A stretch of DNA of 64,000 bases from Paraperibacillus marinus (GCF_046237605.1 NZ_CP143542.1:186001-250000); one strand, 5' to 3'; positions 42,301 to 50,745 are shown, counted from the first letter of the stretch. Translations and numbers: made by a program. Notes: generated from the sequence alone by a model not told the origin.

Positions 42301-43548
42301 ATGAAAAAAATCGGTCTCGCATGGCAGATTTTCATCGGTCTTGCTTTAGGTATCGCAGTCGGGGCAATTTTCTATGGAAACCCCGCCGTTGAGGAGTACT
42401 TGAAGCCAATAGGGGATATATTTCTCCGTTTAATTAAAATGATTGTAGTGCCAATCGTCATCTCCAGTCTGATTGTCGGGGTAGCCGGCACGGGTGATAT
42501 GAAGTCACTGGGCAAGATAGGCGGCAAGACAATTCTGTATTTCGAAGTCATCACCACCATCGCGATTGTCATCGGTCTTCTGGCAGCGAATATTTTCCAG
42601 CCGGGTGCAGGTGTCGACAGGAGCGGACTTGCCAAAACGGATATTCACTCTTATGTGGATACAGCAGAAACGCAGGAACACCATTCCTTTGCAGAAACCT
42701 TTGTCAATATTGTACCTGCCAATCCCATCCAGGCGTTGGCTAACGGGGACATGCTGGCCATCATCTTCTTTTCTGTCATGTTTGGCCTCGGAATCGCAGC
42801 CATCGGGGAAAAAGGGAAGCCAGTTCTTCAGTTCTTCAGGGGAACAGCGGACGCCATGTTTTATGTAACCAACCTGATCATGAAGCTTGCCCCGCTCGGC
42901 GTATTTGCCTTGATCGGCATCACCGTCTCCAAGTTCGGGTTAAGCTCGCTCGTCCCGCTTGGGAAGCTCGTGATCACCGTTTACGGAACCATGATCTTCT
43001 TCGTGGTTGTTGTTTTAGGGATTGTCGCTAAAATATGCGGCTTCAGCATATTTAAATTGATGCGATATTTGAAAGATGAACTGATCTTAGGGTATACAAC
43101 TTCAAGTTCAGAAACCGTCCTTCCTAAATTGATTGAAAAAATGGAAAAGCTCGGTGTGCCTAAGACGATCACTTCTTTTGTCATACCCACCGGATACTCA
43201 TTCAACCTGGATGGATCCACTCTTTACCAGGCGCTTGCCGCCATTTTTATCGCCCAGATGTATGGAATCCATATGAGCATCGGCGAGCAGATCACCCTGC
43301 TTCTCGTGCTGATGGTTACATCCAAGGGAATTGCCGGAGTTCCGGGCGTATCCTTTGTTGTCCTGCTAGCCACATTGGGATCAGTCGGCCTGCCGGTAGA
43401 AGGTCTGGCATTCATCGCCGGAATCGACAGAATCCTTGATATGGCACGCACCTGCGTAAATATCGTAGGAAACTCCCTGGCTACCATTGTTATAGCCAAA
43501 TGGGAAGGCCACAAAATCGAGCCGGGCAGCGGGCAGAAAGCTGCATGA
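42301..43548 (+). CDS. Glutamate/aspartate- or dicarboxylate-type cation symporter
   Basis: A 415-residue DAACS-family transporter (GltP/GltT/DctA fold). RLIKMIVVPIVISSLIVGVAG in the N-terminal half; the re-entrant serine-rich loop LGYTTSSSETVLPKLIEKM (about residues 268-286); TGYSFNLDGSTLYQALAAIFIAQ; VTSKGIAGVPGVSFVVLLATLGSVGLP and the substrate/sodium segment DRILDMARTCVNIVGNSLATIVIAKWEG. Whether it carries glutamate, aspartate or C4-dicarboxylates is uncertain. ATG 42301 has AGGAGAGG upstream. Control by a c-di-AMP riboswitch suggests a role in osmotic or potassium-glutamate balance. Confidence 0.88.
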   Translation: MKKIGLAWQIFIGLALGIAVGAIFYGNPAVEEYLKPIGDIFLRLIKMIVVPIVISSLIVGVAGTGDMKSLGKIGGKTILYFEVITTIAIVIGLLAANIFQPGAGVDRSGLAKTDIHSYVDTAETQEHHSFAETFVNIVPANPIQALANGDMLAIIFFSVMFGLGIAAIGEKGKPVLQFFRGTADAMFYVTNLIMKLAPLGVFALIGITVSKFGLSSLVPLGKLVITVYGTMIFFVVVVLGIVAKICGFSIFKLMRYLKDELILGYTTSSSETVLPKLIEKMEKLGVPKTITSFVIPTGYSFNLDGSTLYQALAAIFIAQMYGIHMSIGEQITLLLVLMVTSKGIAGVPGVSFVVLLATLGSVGLPVEGLAFIAGIDRILDMARTCVNIVGNSLATIVIAKWEGHKIEPGSGQKAA

Positions 43549-43580
43549 CCTTATGGGGGACATTCCCCATAAGGTTTTTT
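43549..43580 (+). terminator. Terminator of the symporter gene
   Basis: CCTTATGGGG and CCCCATAAGG form a perfect stem followed by TTTTTT. Confidence 0.92.
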
Positions 43581-43675
43581 CTATTTTCGGGCGTCCGGGA
43601 GGCGGAGGATAAATTGCCATAGAATTCCCTTGAAGTGGTAAGATAGATGTAGTGATAGTGTTAGGAGTTTTAGAA

Positions 43676-44548
43676 ATGGATCTTATACTTTTTTATATTG
43701 TGCTCGGTGCTGTGATCGGCATTATGTCGGGGTTGTTCGGTATTGGGGGCGGAATGTTTTTGACGCCTATCCTGCTTTTAACCGGAGTCCGACCGGTGGA
43801 AGCCATCACGGTCAGCCTGTTTTATACAATGGGCACTTCTGTCTCGGGGATGGCGGGCCACTTCAGGCAGAAAAATACGAACCTGAAGAACTCGCTGATC
43901 ATTGGCCTCAGCGGGATTGCAGCCACCCAGCTCGCACAGCCGCTCATCTTTTTCATTGAGGAAAAAGGATACGATGATACAGTGATTCCCATTTTCTATA
44001 TCGTGCTGCTTCTATATTTTGCCTTTTCTATGTTGAAAAAAAGTAAAAAGACTGCTTCAGGGAAGGGGCAGGGCATGGTACGCAGGCCAATCATGACACT
44101 TGTCTTGATCGGTTTTGCCGGCGGCTTCGTCTCCTCTGCACTCGGAGTCGGCGGAGGCTTTATCATTGTTCCGCTTTTGATTTCTTTCTTTGGTGAATCA
44201 GCGAAAAAGGCTGTTGGCACAAGCATAGTCGGTGTCTTAATGGTTGTGGCAGCCGGCTTCACCAGCTATGCGCTGAATGTGGAATTCGATTATAAACTTC
44301 CGGTGCTCCTTCTTGCCGGCGGCCTCCTGGGAGCGCAGGCTGGAGTCAGATTGACCAATTATTTCACCAGTGCAGAGATCAAGATGATGCTTGGGCTCCT
44401 GTATCTGACTACCACACTCAGTGTCCTTGCGAAGCTTGCAGGCCAAAATGAGTTAGGGCTGGCCATTTTACTGTTATTTGTCGTGTTTGTGCTAAGCAAA
44501 GCCATTATACGTGTGTTCAAGAAAAAAAGGCTCTATGGCGAAAATTGA
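43676..44548 (+). CDS. TauE/SafE-family membrane transporter
   Basis: A 290-residue protein with about eight membrane segments. GAVIGIMSGLFGIGGGMFLTPILLL and the second-half copy GFAGGFVSSALGVGGGFIIVPLLI are the paired glycine-rich TauE/SafE motifs. The family is linked to export of sulfite or organosulfonates, but most members are untested. ATG 43676 has AGGAG 8 nt upstream; the frame is open to 43652. No sulfur gene is nearby. Followed by two inverted repeat copies and a terminator. Confidence 0.83.
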   Translation: MDLILFYIVLGAVIGIMSGLFGIGGGMFLTPILLLTGVRPVEAITVSLFYTMGTSVSGMAGHFRQKNTNLKNSLIIGLSGIAATQLAQPLIFFIEEKGYDDTVIPIFYIVLLLYFAFSMLKKSKKTASGKGQGMVRRPIMTLVLIGFAGGFVSSALGVGGGFIIVPLLISFFGESAKKAVGTSIVGVLMVVAAGFTSYALNVEFDYKLPVLLLAGGLLGAQAGVRLTNYFTSAEIKMMLGLLYLTTTLSVLAKLAGQNELGLAILLLFVVFVLSKAIIRVFKKKRLYGEN

Positions 44549-44571
44549 GGAGACAGAGAAATTTGTTTCTT

Positions 44572-44762
44572 TTTTTCTTTGGAAAAGGGGCGGAGCTGCA
44601 TGGATTAAAAGGCTTCCTGCAGCTGGGTGCGCACATCATGCATCTTCCTGGCATTCCTGGTGTGTCTTGTTCCGCTCCACCGCCTTATTGTGATTGTTCC
44701 TGCTCTTCTCTATGTTCTTTTCCATATATGGGTTGTGAGCAGAAAACTCATGTTGGTTTTCT
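44572..44762. repeat. Dispersed ~190-bp element, copy D (inverted)
   Basis: Reverse-complement copy: begins GGAAAAGGGGCGGAGCTGCATGG, contains CCACCGCCTTATTGTGATTG and ends GAGCAGAAAACTCATGTTGG. Very close to copy C, including the GTGCGCACCCAGCTGCAGG segment on the other strand. Confidence 0.9.
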
Positions 44763-44868
44763 GTGAAAAAGGGGCGGAGCTGCAGATATCATGAGGCTTC
44801 CGGTAAGCAGGTGTGAACATAATCAGCTTTCCTGCCGGCGTCTTGCTCAGCTCCACCGCCTTTTTGTG
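44763..44868. repeat. Dispersed element, copy E (inverted, partial)
   Basis: Immediately follows copy D in the same orientation. Only the half from the GGGGCGGAGCTGCAG end to the CCACCGCCTTTTTGTGTT block is present. Its middle (GTGTGAACATAATC) resembles copy A rather than D, so it is not a simple tandem duplicate. Confidence 0.85.
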
Positions 44869-44870
44869 TT

Positions 44871-44906
44871 TTCCGCCTGACCGCATCACGGGAGGCGGAA
44901 TTTTTT
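44871..44906 (+). terminator. Terminator at the end of the tauE region
   Basis: TTCCGCCT (44871) pairs with AGGCGGAA (44893-44900), then TTTTTT on the plus strand. It overlaps the 3' end of the opposing citR gene. Confidence 0.75.
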
Positions 44907-45764
44907 CAAAAAAGACAGGAAGTCAAGCTGAATGGAGTGTTGATACTTCATGACTGTATAAGTTCGTGCGGCAGGCAGGGGGAATAGCGGGAAATCTATT
45001 TCAAGCAGCCTTCCCTCAAGGAGCTCTCTCCGCACGGTAGAAACAGGAAGGAATGAAACGCCCAGCCCCTCCTCAATGAAACGCTTTGTAACATGGACCT
45101 CTGAGACAACCATGGTCTGTAAAGGAAGGCGGCGATTCAGCTCCTTCAGCAGTCCTTCCCAATACTCAGGGTGGTTATGGATGATGAGCCTCTTGGTGGA
45201 GAGGATTTCAACCGCATCGAGGGGAGGTCCGCTTTCAATATCCCGTCCGTCCCTCGGTCCGCAGAGCAGCAGCCTATCCTCATAAAGCGGGCTGACAATC
45301 AATTCAGGATGGAGAATATTCATCCGAGATAAGCCGAGATCTGCTTTCCCCGACAGGACCGCACTGCCGATGTCTTTCGATTCAAGCACCTGGACCTCTA
45401 ATTCCAGGTCATGATTCAGCTCCATATATTTGTGGAGGATCAAAGGCATGATGGAGGAAGCGATGAGCGGGGAGATGGCCAGTGTAAGCTTTTTCGCCAG
45501 TCCCTGCTTCAAGCGGTGCAGGTCTTCAAGCCCACCCTTATAGGACCTGGCTGCTGCCACAGCGTGGGGAAGGAATCTCCTTCCCGCTTCGGTAAGAAGC
45601 ACACGTCTGCCAATCCGCTCAAAAAGCAGGACATCAAGGGTTTCTTCGAGGAGTTTTATATGAACACTTACAGTTGGCTGTGAAATAAATAACTCCTCTG
45701 CCGTCTGGCGGAAGTTTTCAAGCTCTGCGGCCGTAATGAAGGTTTTCAGCCATTTGAATTCCAA
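44886..45764 (-). CDS. citR: LysR-family regulator next to citrate synthase (CitR-like)
   Basis: A 292-residue LysR-type protein: N-terminal winged helix (MEFKWLKTFITAAELENFRQTAEELFISQPTVSVHIKLLEETLDVLLFER, residues 1-50) and a C-terminal co-inducer domain. It is divergent from a citA-like gene, the same pairing as citR-citA of B. subtilis, where CitR represses citA. TTG 45764 has AGGAGGGAGGG upstream. The inducer is unknown. The symbol rests on context and family. Confidence 0.82.
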   Translation of the reverse strand: MEFKWLKTFITAAELENFRQTAEELFISQPTVSVHIKLLEETLDVLLFERIGRRVLLTEAGRRFLPHAVAAARSYKGGLEDLHRLKQGLAKKLTLAISPLIASSIMPLILHKYMELNHDLELEVQVLESKDIGSAVLSGKADLGLSRMNILHPELIVSPLYEDRLLLCGPRDGRDIESGPPLDAVEILSTKRLIIHNHPEYWEGLLKELNRRLPLQTMVVSEVHVTKRFIEEGLGVSFLPVSTVRRELLEGRLLEIDFPLFPLPAARTYTVMKYQHSIQLDFLSFLKKFRLP

Positions 45765-45793
45765 GGATATTCCCTCCCTCCTGATTAATATTC

Positions 45794-45816
45794 ATAATCA
45801 AAAATTGTCTGATTAT
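45794..45816. promoter_or_regulatory. Candidate CitR operator
   Basis: ATAATCA-N9-TGATTAT, a perfect inverted repeat with the LysR-type T-N11-A core, in the gap between citR and citA. Confidence 0.6.
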
Positions 45817-45880
45817 TCATTATTATATATCAATTGGACCAGATATAATAAATAGATAAGGAGATAAGGAGGGGATTCTC

Positions 45881-46969
45881 TTGATAGCAAAAGGTTTAAA
45901 AGGGATTACAGCGGCGGAAACAAAAATCAGCTTTATCGATGGAGAGCAGGGCGTTCTTGTGTACAGGGGACATGAAGCCCGCAAACTGGCTGAAGAATGC
46001 AGCTTTGAGGAGGTTTGTTATCTGCTCTGGCACAAAAGGCTGCCAAGCAGAGAAGAGCTGTCCGGATTGGAAGACAGAATGAGGGAGGCAAGGGTCCTGC
46101 CCCAATATATCAGGAAGATCCTTGATATGCTCCCGTCAGAAACGGGCTTTATGGAAGCGCTCCGTACAGCAGTATCTGCGCTGGGGGCAGAAGAATACGG
46201 CTGGAAGCCCACCACCGATCAATCAGCCTGGATAACCGGCATGATTCCTTCAATCATTGCCTACTATCATCACACAAGGAACGGTACCCGGCATCATGAA
46301 CCCCGGGCAGATTTAAGTCATGTGGAAAACTATCTGTTTATGCTGAGCGGACAAACTCCTGATCCTGTACATGCCAGGGCCCTCGAAGCCTATATGATCC
46401 TTGGAATGGAGCATGGACTGAATGCTTCCACCTTTTCAGCGAGGGTGATCAGCTCATCGGAATCAGATCTCGTTTCTGCGGTATGCGGGGCAATCGGGAC
46501 GATGAAAGGTCCTCTTCATGGCGGGGCGCCAAGCGCGGTCACCGCCATGCTGGATGAAATAGGATGCAAAGAAAGAGCAGAGGATTGGCTGCGCGGCAGA
46601 TTAGAGAGGGGAGAGAAGCTTATGGGATTCGGGCACCGTGTCTACCGGACGCAGGATCCGCGGGCCGTTGCATTAAGTTCACTTGCTGAAGGCATTGGCC
46701 GGCAGGATAAATGGCTGGATCTGGCACGCTATGTAGAAGGCCGGGCCATCCGCCTGCTTGCTGAATATAAACCGGGCAGGCGGCTCTATACAAATGTAGA
46801 GTTTTACGCCGCCGCAGTCATGCGGGCCATCCGTTTTGATGCAGACCTTTTCACCCCGACCTTCACCGCAGCCCGTACAGCAGGATGGTGTGCACATGTA
46901 CTCGAGCAGGCGGAGGATAATGCCATTTACCGGCCGGAGGCAGCCTATACCGGGACCTTCCATAAATAA
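45881..46969 (+). CDS. citA: Citrate synthase (minor, CitA-like)
   Basis: Condenses acetyl-CoA and oxaloacetate to citrate. 362 residues: N-terminal GLKGITAAETKISFIDGEQGVLVYRGH, the catalytic region LGMEHGLNASTFSARV (His about 186), GPLHGGAPSAV (His about 222), GFGHRVYRTQDPRA (about 251-264) and the Asp in FTPTFTAARTAGWCAHVLEQ. The TTG start has AAGGAGGGG upstream. Divergent from citR and ended by a strong terminator. In B. subtilis CitA is the minor isozyme; the major CitZ would lie elsewhere. Confidence 0.92.
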   Translation: MIAKGLKGITAAETKISFIDGEQGVLVYRGHEARKLAEECSFEEVCYLLWHKRLPSREELSGLEDRMREARVLPQYIRKILDMLPSETGFMEALRTAVSALGAEEYGWKPTTDQSAWITGMIPSIIAYYHHTRNGTRHHEPRADLSHVENYLFMLSGQTPDPVHARALEAYMILGMEHGLNASTFSARVISSSESDLVSAVCGAIGTMKGPLHGGAPSAVTAMLDEIGCKERAEDWLRGRLERGEKLMGFGHRVYRTQDPRAVALSSLAEGIGRQDKWLDLARYVEGRAIRLLAEYKPGRRLYTNVEFYAAAVMRAIRFDADLFTPTFTAARTAGWCAHVLEQAEDNAIYRPEAAYTGTFHK

Positions 46970-46970
46970 G

Positions 46971-47006
46971 AACCGGCGTACCCGTTTACGGGACGCCGGT
47001 TTTTTT
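46971..47006 (+). terminator. Terminator of citA
   Basis: AACCGGCGT(A)CCCG-TTTA-CGGGACGCCGGTT followed by a T-run. Confidence 0.92.
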
Positions 47007-47045
47007 GTGGGAAAGGGGCGGAACTGCATGTTTCATGAGGCTTCC
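47007..47045. repeat. Dispersed element, fragment F
   Basis: GTGGGAAAGGGGCGGAACTGCATG followed by a short CATGAGGCTTCC block: the GC-rich end of the element only, inverted like D and E, between the citA terminator and the phosphatase gene. Confidence 0.75.
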
Positions 47046-47053
47046 TTTTGTTT

Positions 47054-47671
47054 TTATTCCTGCAGGGGAAGATGGGAAACGTCTCCTTGAAAGATGATTT
47101 CAGGCTGTCCCTTTTTCACTTCAATTTTGGTCAGACTCGTGTTCAAAAGGGGAGTCTGATTGAATAGATCCTGGAGGGGTGTTTTTTTAATGAAAGAAAG
47201 CAGCACCCTTAAAAAGATCGAGTGGGAAACGATCAGAAGCGTTCCTGAAGTATGCTTTTCCAATAATTCATTCCATATATTTTCGGCCCGTGCGTATACA
47301 TCCTGGAACAGTTCACCCTGATCGCGGATATATAAATGCGGGGTTTCCCAGAAAGCTTTTACTTCATTGGCATATTGGCTGATAACATCTGCCTTGGTCC
47401 GGCCTTCCCAGTCGCCAAAATGCATTTCGCGAAGGCGGTCATCCTTCAGGATCTGGATCGGCCTGTTTCCAATGATGATCTCAGCCGTATGCCAGGCTCT
47501 TTTGCTCGAACTTGAATACACCAGGTCAATCGGCTCATCCTGCAGCCGGCCGGCAAGGCGTTCAGCGCCCATCACGCCTTCAGGGGTCAATTCCCCGTTA
47601 CCCCAGCCCTGCCACCTCGTGGCAACATTCCATTCTGTTTTTCCATGTCTTACAAGATATATGGTCAGCAC
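47054..47671 (-). CDS. Histidine phosphatase-family protein
   Basis: A 205-residue member of the phosphoglycerate-mutase-like superfamily. Catalytic LVRHGKTEWN (His about residue 9, Arg 8), SSSSKRAWHTAEI (second Arg), EMHFGDWEGR (Glu about 83) and LLIVSHSIFLRVLL (second His about 152). Likely a phosphatase of small phosphate esters rather than a mutase (PhoE/CobC-like), substrate not known. Single gene. Confidence 0.87.
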   Translation of the reverse strand: MLTIYLVRHGKTEWNVATRWQGWGNGELTPEGVMGAERLAGRLQDEPIDLVYSSSSKRAWHTAEIIIGNRPIQILKDDRLREMHFGDWEGRTKADVISQYANEVKAFWETPHLYIRDQGELFQDVYARAENIWNELLEKHTSGTLLIVSHSIFLRVLLSFIKKTPLQDLFNQTPLLNTSLTKIEVKKGQPEIIFQGDVSHLPLQE

Positions 47672-47826
47672 AAAAAAGTCTCCTTTTGTTCCATGATGTC
47701 TGCCCTGCTATTTTACAGCATTTCTTTATTTTATCCGAACTTTTGCTCTACCCTTGACAATCGTGCAGGTTTCAATGGGCGGCATGGAAGGTAGAGGTAA
47801 ACAAGACTTGAAAGGAGAGGTTTGTG

Positions 47827-48036
47827 ATGAAAGCTGAGCTTGGTGTTAAAGGTATGACCTGCAAACAGTGTGCAGTCTCCATTGAGGATAAATTGTCAAG
47901 GCTTGGAGGGGTTGAACAGGTTACTGTCCATCTGTATGATGAGAAAGTTGAACTGAATTATGATGAGGAACAGAACGGACTCCCGCAAATTATAAAGGCA
48001 ATAGAGGAGCTGGGCTATGATATAAAACAAACATGA
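47827..48036 (+). CDS. CopZ-like heavy-metal chaperone
   Basis: A 69-residue HMA domain protein: MKAELGVKGMTCKQCAVSIEDKL with the Cu(I)-binding CxxC at residues 12-15, VTVHLYDEKVELNYDEE and AIEELGYDIKQT. It would carry copper or another soft metal in the cytoplasm; no CopA ATPase or CsoR gene is adjacent. ATG 47827 has AAAGGAGAGG upstream. The last codons and the stop codon lie within repeat copy G (KQT-stop comes from AAACAAACATGA), so the element supplies the C-terminus. Confidence 0.85.
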   Translation: MKAELGVKGMTCKQCAVSIEDKLSRLGGVEQVTVHLYDEKVELNYDEEQNGLPQIIKAIEELGYDIKQT

Positions 48037-48214
48037 ATTTTCTGCTCGCAGCCCATGCATAGAATGGAACCTGGACAAGGGCAGGAACAAACACAATAAG
48101 GCGGTGGAGAGGAGTAAGGCGCAGGCGCAGAATGCCAGGAAGATCAATGATGTGCGCACACAGCTGTTGGAAGCATTATGATACATACAGCTCCGCCCCT
48201 TTTCCGCAGAAAAA
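48021..48214. repeat. Dispersed ~190-bp element, copy G
   Basis: Full-length plus-orientation copy: TATAAAACAAACATGAATTT, CTGCTCGCAGCCCATGCAT, AACACAATAAGGCGGTGGAG, then CATACAGCTCCGCCCC. The left end overlaps the copZ-like stop codon. Unlike copies A-C, no clear terminator touches its right end. Confidence 0.9.
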
Positions 48215-48404
48215 GATAGGTTATACTGCCCACGCTCGTCAGCTGCTGCAATTTGCTATAATAGTAAATGTTCCCTATATATGATATATTTACTTATTAT
48301 TTCGGACAGAATGGAAATAGTCCATGATCCACCGGTGCTTGAGTCCAGCGGATTATGAAGCGGATTGGCAGGATGGATGGTTTTCATATCGGAGGTAAAA
48401 ATAA

Positions 48405-49172
48405 ATGAAATTAGAGACTCGGGATGTTTTATACCTTCATCTGCAGGCTTCTGAAAGGTTTGTAGTTTCCTACGGGATGGAGTTCAAGGAATTTACAGCG
48501 AGCCTGAACCAGGTTCTCCCTAATCTGCTGCTATTAAAGCATAAATATGAGGATGGAGAATTCAATTTGAATACGCTCATGGACTATGTGACCCGGGAAG
48601 AGCTGCCGAGTTTGATGAAGCAGAATGTATACAGCTACGGAGATTTCTGCTGGATCGACTTTGGAGAAGAAGGCAGCCTTGATCAATTGGACGGCCATGA
48701 GATAGCAGAACTGCTTTACCTCGGTCATTGCAAAGGACATCTGAAGCCCCCCTTCTACCGTCAGCTCAACAATTCGTTTGTTTATCTTGCCCACGACGAT
48801 GGCTGGTTTAATAAAACGTATTACCGCTCCATGGATACTTTTTATGAAATACTTGGGAATCTGATCCCATTAAAACTGGAACTGCTCAAGAGGGAAAAAT
48901 CCTGGCTTGGCGGCCTCCGGAAGAAGGCAGAGTACGGGGCAATGCCTGCCTCTGTGCTGGAGGAACTTCGGGCATATCTCGCAGAAGGGGCTGCTATTTC
49001 CTTCAGGCATATGCAGCAGAACAGAAACAGAATTGAAATTCCATTCTGGCTCCTCGGGGATTATGTGAATATGGATGATATGATGGAGGATTTTACAGCG
49101 GCCGCCACAGGCATTCCTGCGGGGCATATTGTCTTCCAAAGAAAAACAAGAGAATGGCAGATTGAAAAATAA
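48405..49172 (+). CDS. Conserved-looking protein of unknown function
   Basis: A 255-residue soluble protein I do not recognise. It has no signal peptide or membrane segment, a Lys/Glu-rich middle, aromatic-rich blocks (DGWFNKTYYRSMDTFYEILGNLIP; PFWLLGDYVNMDDMMEDF) and a C-terminal VFQRKTREWQIEK. ATG 48405 has GGAGG 9 nt upstream. The leader from 48215 contains a TATAAT at about 48257 and a GC-rich stretch (48320-48380) that may fold. Single gene with a strong terminator. Confidence 0.7.
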   Translation: MKLETRDVLYLHLQASERFVVSYGMEFKEFTASLNQVLPNLLLLKHKYEDGEFNLNTLMDYVTREELPSLMKQNVYSYGDFCWIDFGEEGSLDQLDGHEIAELLYLGHCKGHLKPPFYRQLNNSFVYLAHDDGWFNKTYYRSMDTFYEILGNLIPLKLELLKREKSWLGGLRKKAEYGAMPASVLEELRAYLAEGAAISFRHMQQNRNRIEIPFWLLGDYVNMDDMMEDFTAAATGIPAGHIVFQRKTREWQIEK

Positions 49173-49203
49173 CCGCAGACACCAAATGGGCCTGCGGTTA
49201 TTT
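49167..49203. terminator. Bidirectional terminator
   Basis: AAATAACCGCAG (49167-49178) pairs with CTGCGGTTATTT (49192-49203), between convergent genes. Confidence 0.9.
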
Positions 49204-49210
49204 ATGCTCC

Positions 49211-50110
49211 TTAACGATCATCTGCTGGGAAATACGGATTCAAGTGGATCAGGACTTCTTCCACATTTTCAAACTTGTTGATGAGGGCATTCCGAATGTC
49301 CCTTGTGAGATCATGCCCCTCTTTAATGGTCTTGTCATGGTCGATGGAAATACGGATATCCACCAGGATATAGTGGCCATGCTCCCTTGCACGGATTTTA
49401 TCAATCCGCCTCACGTCCTTATAGCTTTCAATCACCTCGATATACTGCTGGAGAATTTCCGGTGCCACACTTCTTTCAAGCAGGATATGAAAAGCCTCGG
49501 CAAGCATTTCCCGCGCTATTTTAAAGATCAGATAGGCCACGAATACACTCGCAATCTTATCGCCGTATAGCAAAATATCGATATGGAACCTGCCGCCCAG
49601 GATGGAGAGGAAAACACCGGCAGCGGCTGCGATGGAGGCAGCAATATCCGCCTTATGATCAAATGCGATGGCTTCAATGGCTTTGCTCTTATACTCTTTC
49701 GATACCTTTAGTGAATATCTGTACAGAATTTCCTTCGTCACATAGGAGAACAGGGCAACCCATACTGCAATCAGATTCGGTGTCTCGATTGGGTGGAAGA
49801 AGCCGATGACCGCCTCGTACACGATATAAAAGGAGACTAATAATAACACAATGCCGACAATGCCTGAAACGATGACCTCCGCCTTGCCATGGCCATAAGG
49901 ATGGTCCTCATCGGCAGGTTTATTGGAGATCCTGATAACAAGCAGGACAATGACAGACGCGAATACATCTGCCGCGGAATGAATTCCATCCGCGAAGACG
50001 GCATCAGAATTAGCGGATAGACCGACAAGGATCTTCCCGAGTGTAAGTATGATATTGCTCCAGACGCTGATCCAGGCTACTTTTTTTGCAATGGATTCTC
50101 TTGCTCCCAC
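49211..50110 (-). CDS. Cation diffusion facilitator (CDF) metal exporter
   Basis: A 299-residue CDF protein with about six membrane segments. Metal site A: NSDAVFADGIHSAADV (about residues 33-48, D/H...D) and FDHKADIAASIAA (about 150-162). DHPYGHGKAEV is the family's conserved loop, and a cytoplasmic C-terminal domain (VRRIDKIRAREHGHYILVDIRISIDHDKTIKEGH) follows. It probably exports Zn, Mn or Fe. GTG 50110 with GAGGTGAG upstream is chosen; the frame is open to 50212. Confidence 0.87.
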   Translation of the reverse strand: MGARESIAKKVAWISVWSNIILTLGKILVGLSANSDAVFADGIHSAADVFASVIVLLVIRISNKPADEDHPYGHGKAEVIVSGIVGIVLLLVSFYIVYEAVIGFFHPIETPNLIAVWVALFSYVTKEILYRYSLKVSKEYKSKAIEAIAFDHKADIAASIAAAAGVFLSILGGRFHIDILLYGDKIASVFVAYLIFKIAREMLAEAFHILLERSVAPEILQQYIEVIESYKDVRRIDKIRAREHGHYILVDIRISIDHDKTIKEGHDLTRDIRNALINKFENVEEVLIHLNPYFPADDR

Positions 50111-50400
50111 GTTCTCACCTCGTAAATAATCTTTTGCTATGTTACCAAATCGATAAATGGTGGGTCTAGAGCAACGTTTTTTAGTACAGCCCATTATGTT
50201 GAGTCCAGCCAATAAGTTTGTGTATAGATAAAATCCATGTAAATCAGCTTCTTTATTTTTATCTCTTTTTCGCCTGCCTAAACTAGAGTGAGGGAGAATA
50301 GTTTAGGATATCTTTGCAATGTAACGGCCAAAAGGGGGAATTGGAGCGAGAATGTGCTCCGTTTGCGGCTGCTTCTGCAAAAGAAAGTGGTGCCTGCGCC

Positions 50401-50745
50401 GATGAAGGACATTTCATTCACTCATCAGCTCCAAAAAGGTCTTCATCCCCCCGATGAAGGACATTTCAATCGCGCATTAGCTCCAAAAAGGTCTTCATCC
50501 CCCCGATGAAGGACATTTCAATCGCGCATTAGCTCCAAAAAGGTCTTCATCCCCCCGATGAAGGACATTTCAATCGCGCATTAGCTCCGAAAAGGTCTTC
50601 ATCCCCCTGCAGAAGGACATTTCAATCGCGCTTCAGCGGCAAAAAGGTCTTCATCCCCCGATGAAGGACATTTCGATCACGCATCAGCTCCAAAAAGGTC
50701 TTCATCCCCCGATGAAGGACATTTCAATCACGCATCGGCTCTGTT
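50401..50745. repeat. Seven tandem 52-bp palindromic units
   Basis: GATGAAGGAC-type starts at 50401, 50453, 50505, 50557, 50609, 50660 and 50711, so a period of 52 then 51 bp. Each unit carries GATGAAGGACATTTC and, about 25 bp on, AGCTCCAAAAAGGTCTTCATC; GATGAAG and CTTCATC can pair within or between units. Units 2-4 are nearly identical. No protein-coding frame is convincing. The remainder of the 790-bp gap (50111-50400 and 50746-50857) shows only the CDF upstream region and no gene. Confidence 0.88.

Noticed and set aside
50401..50745. Regular repeat spacing suggested a CRISPR array
   Set aside because: The whole 52-bp unit is repeated, including the parts that would be spacers, and no cas gene is in the window.
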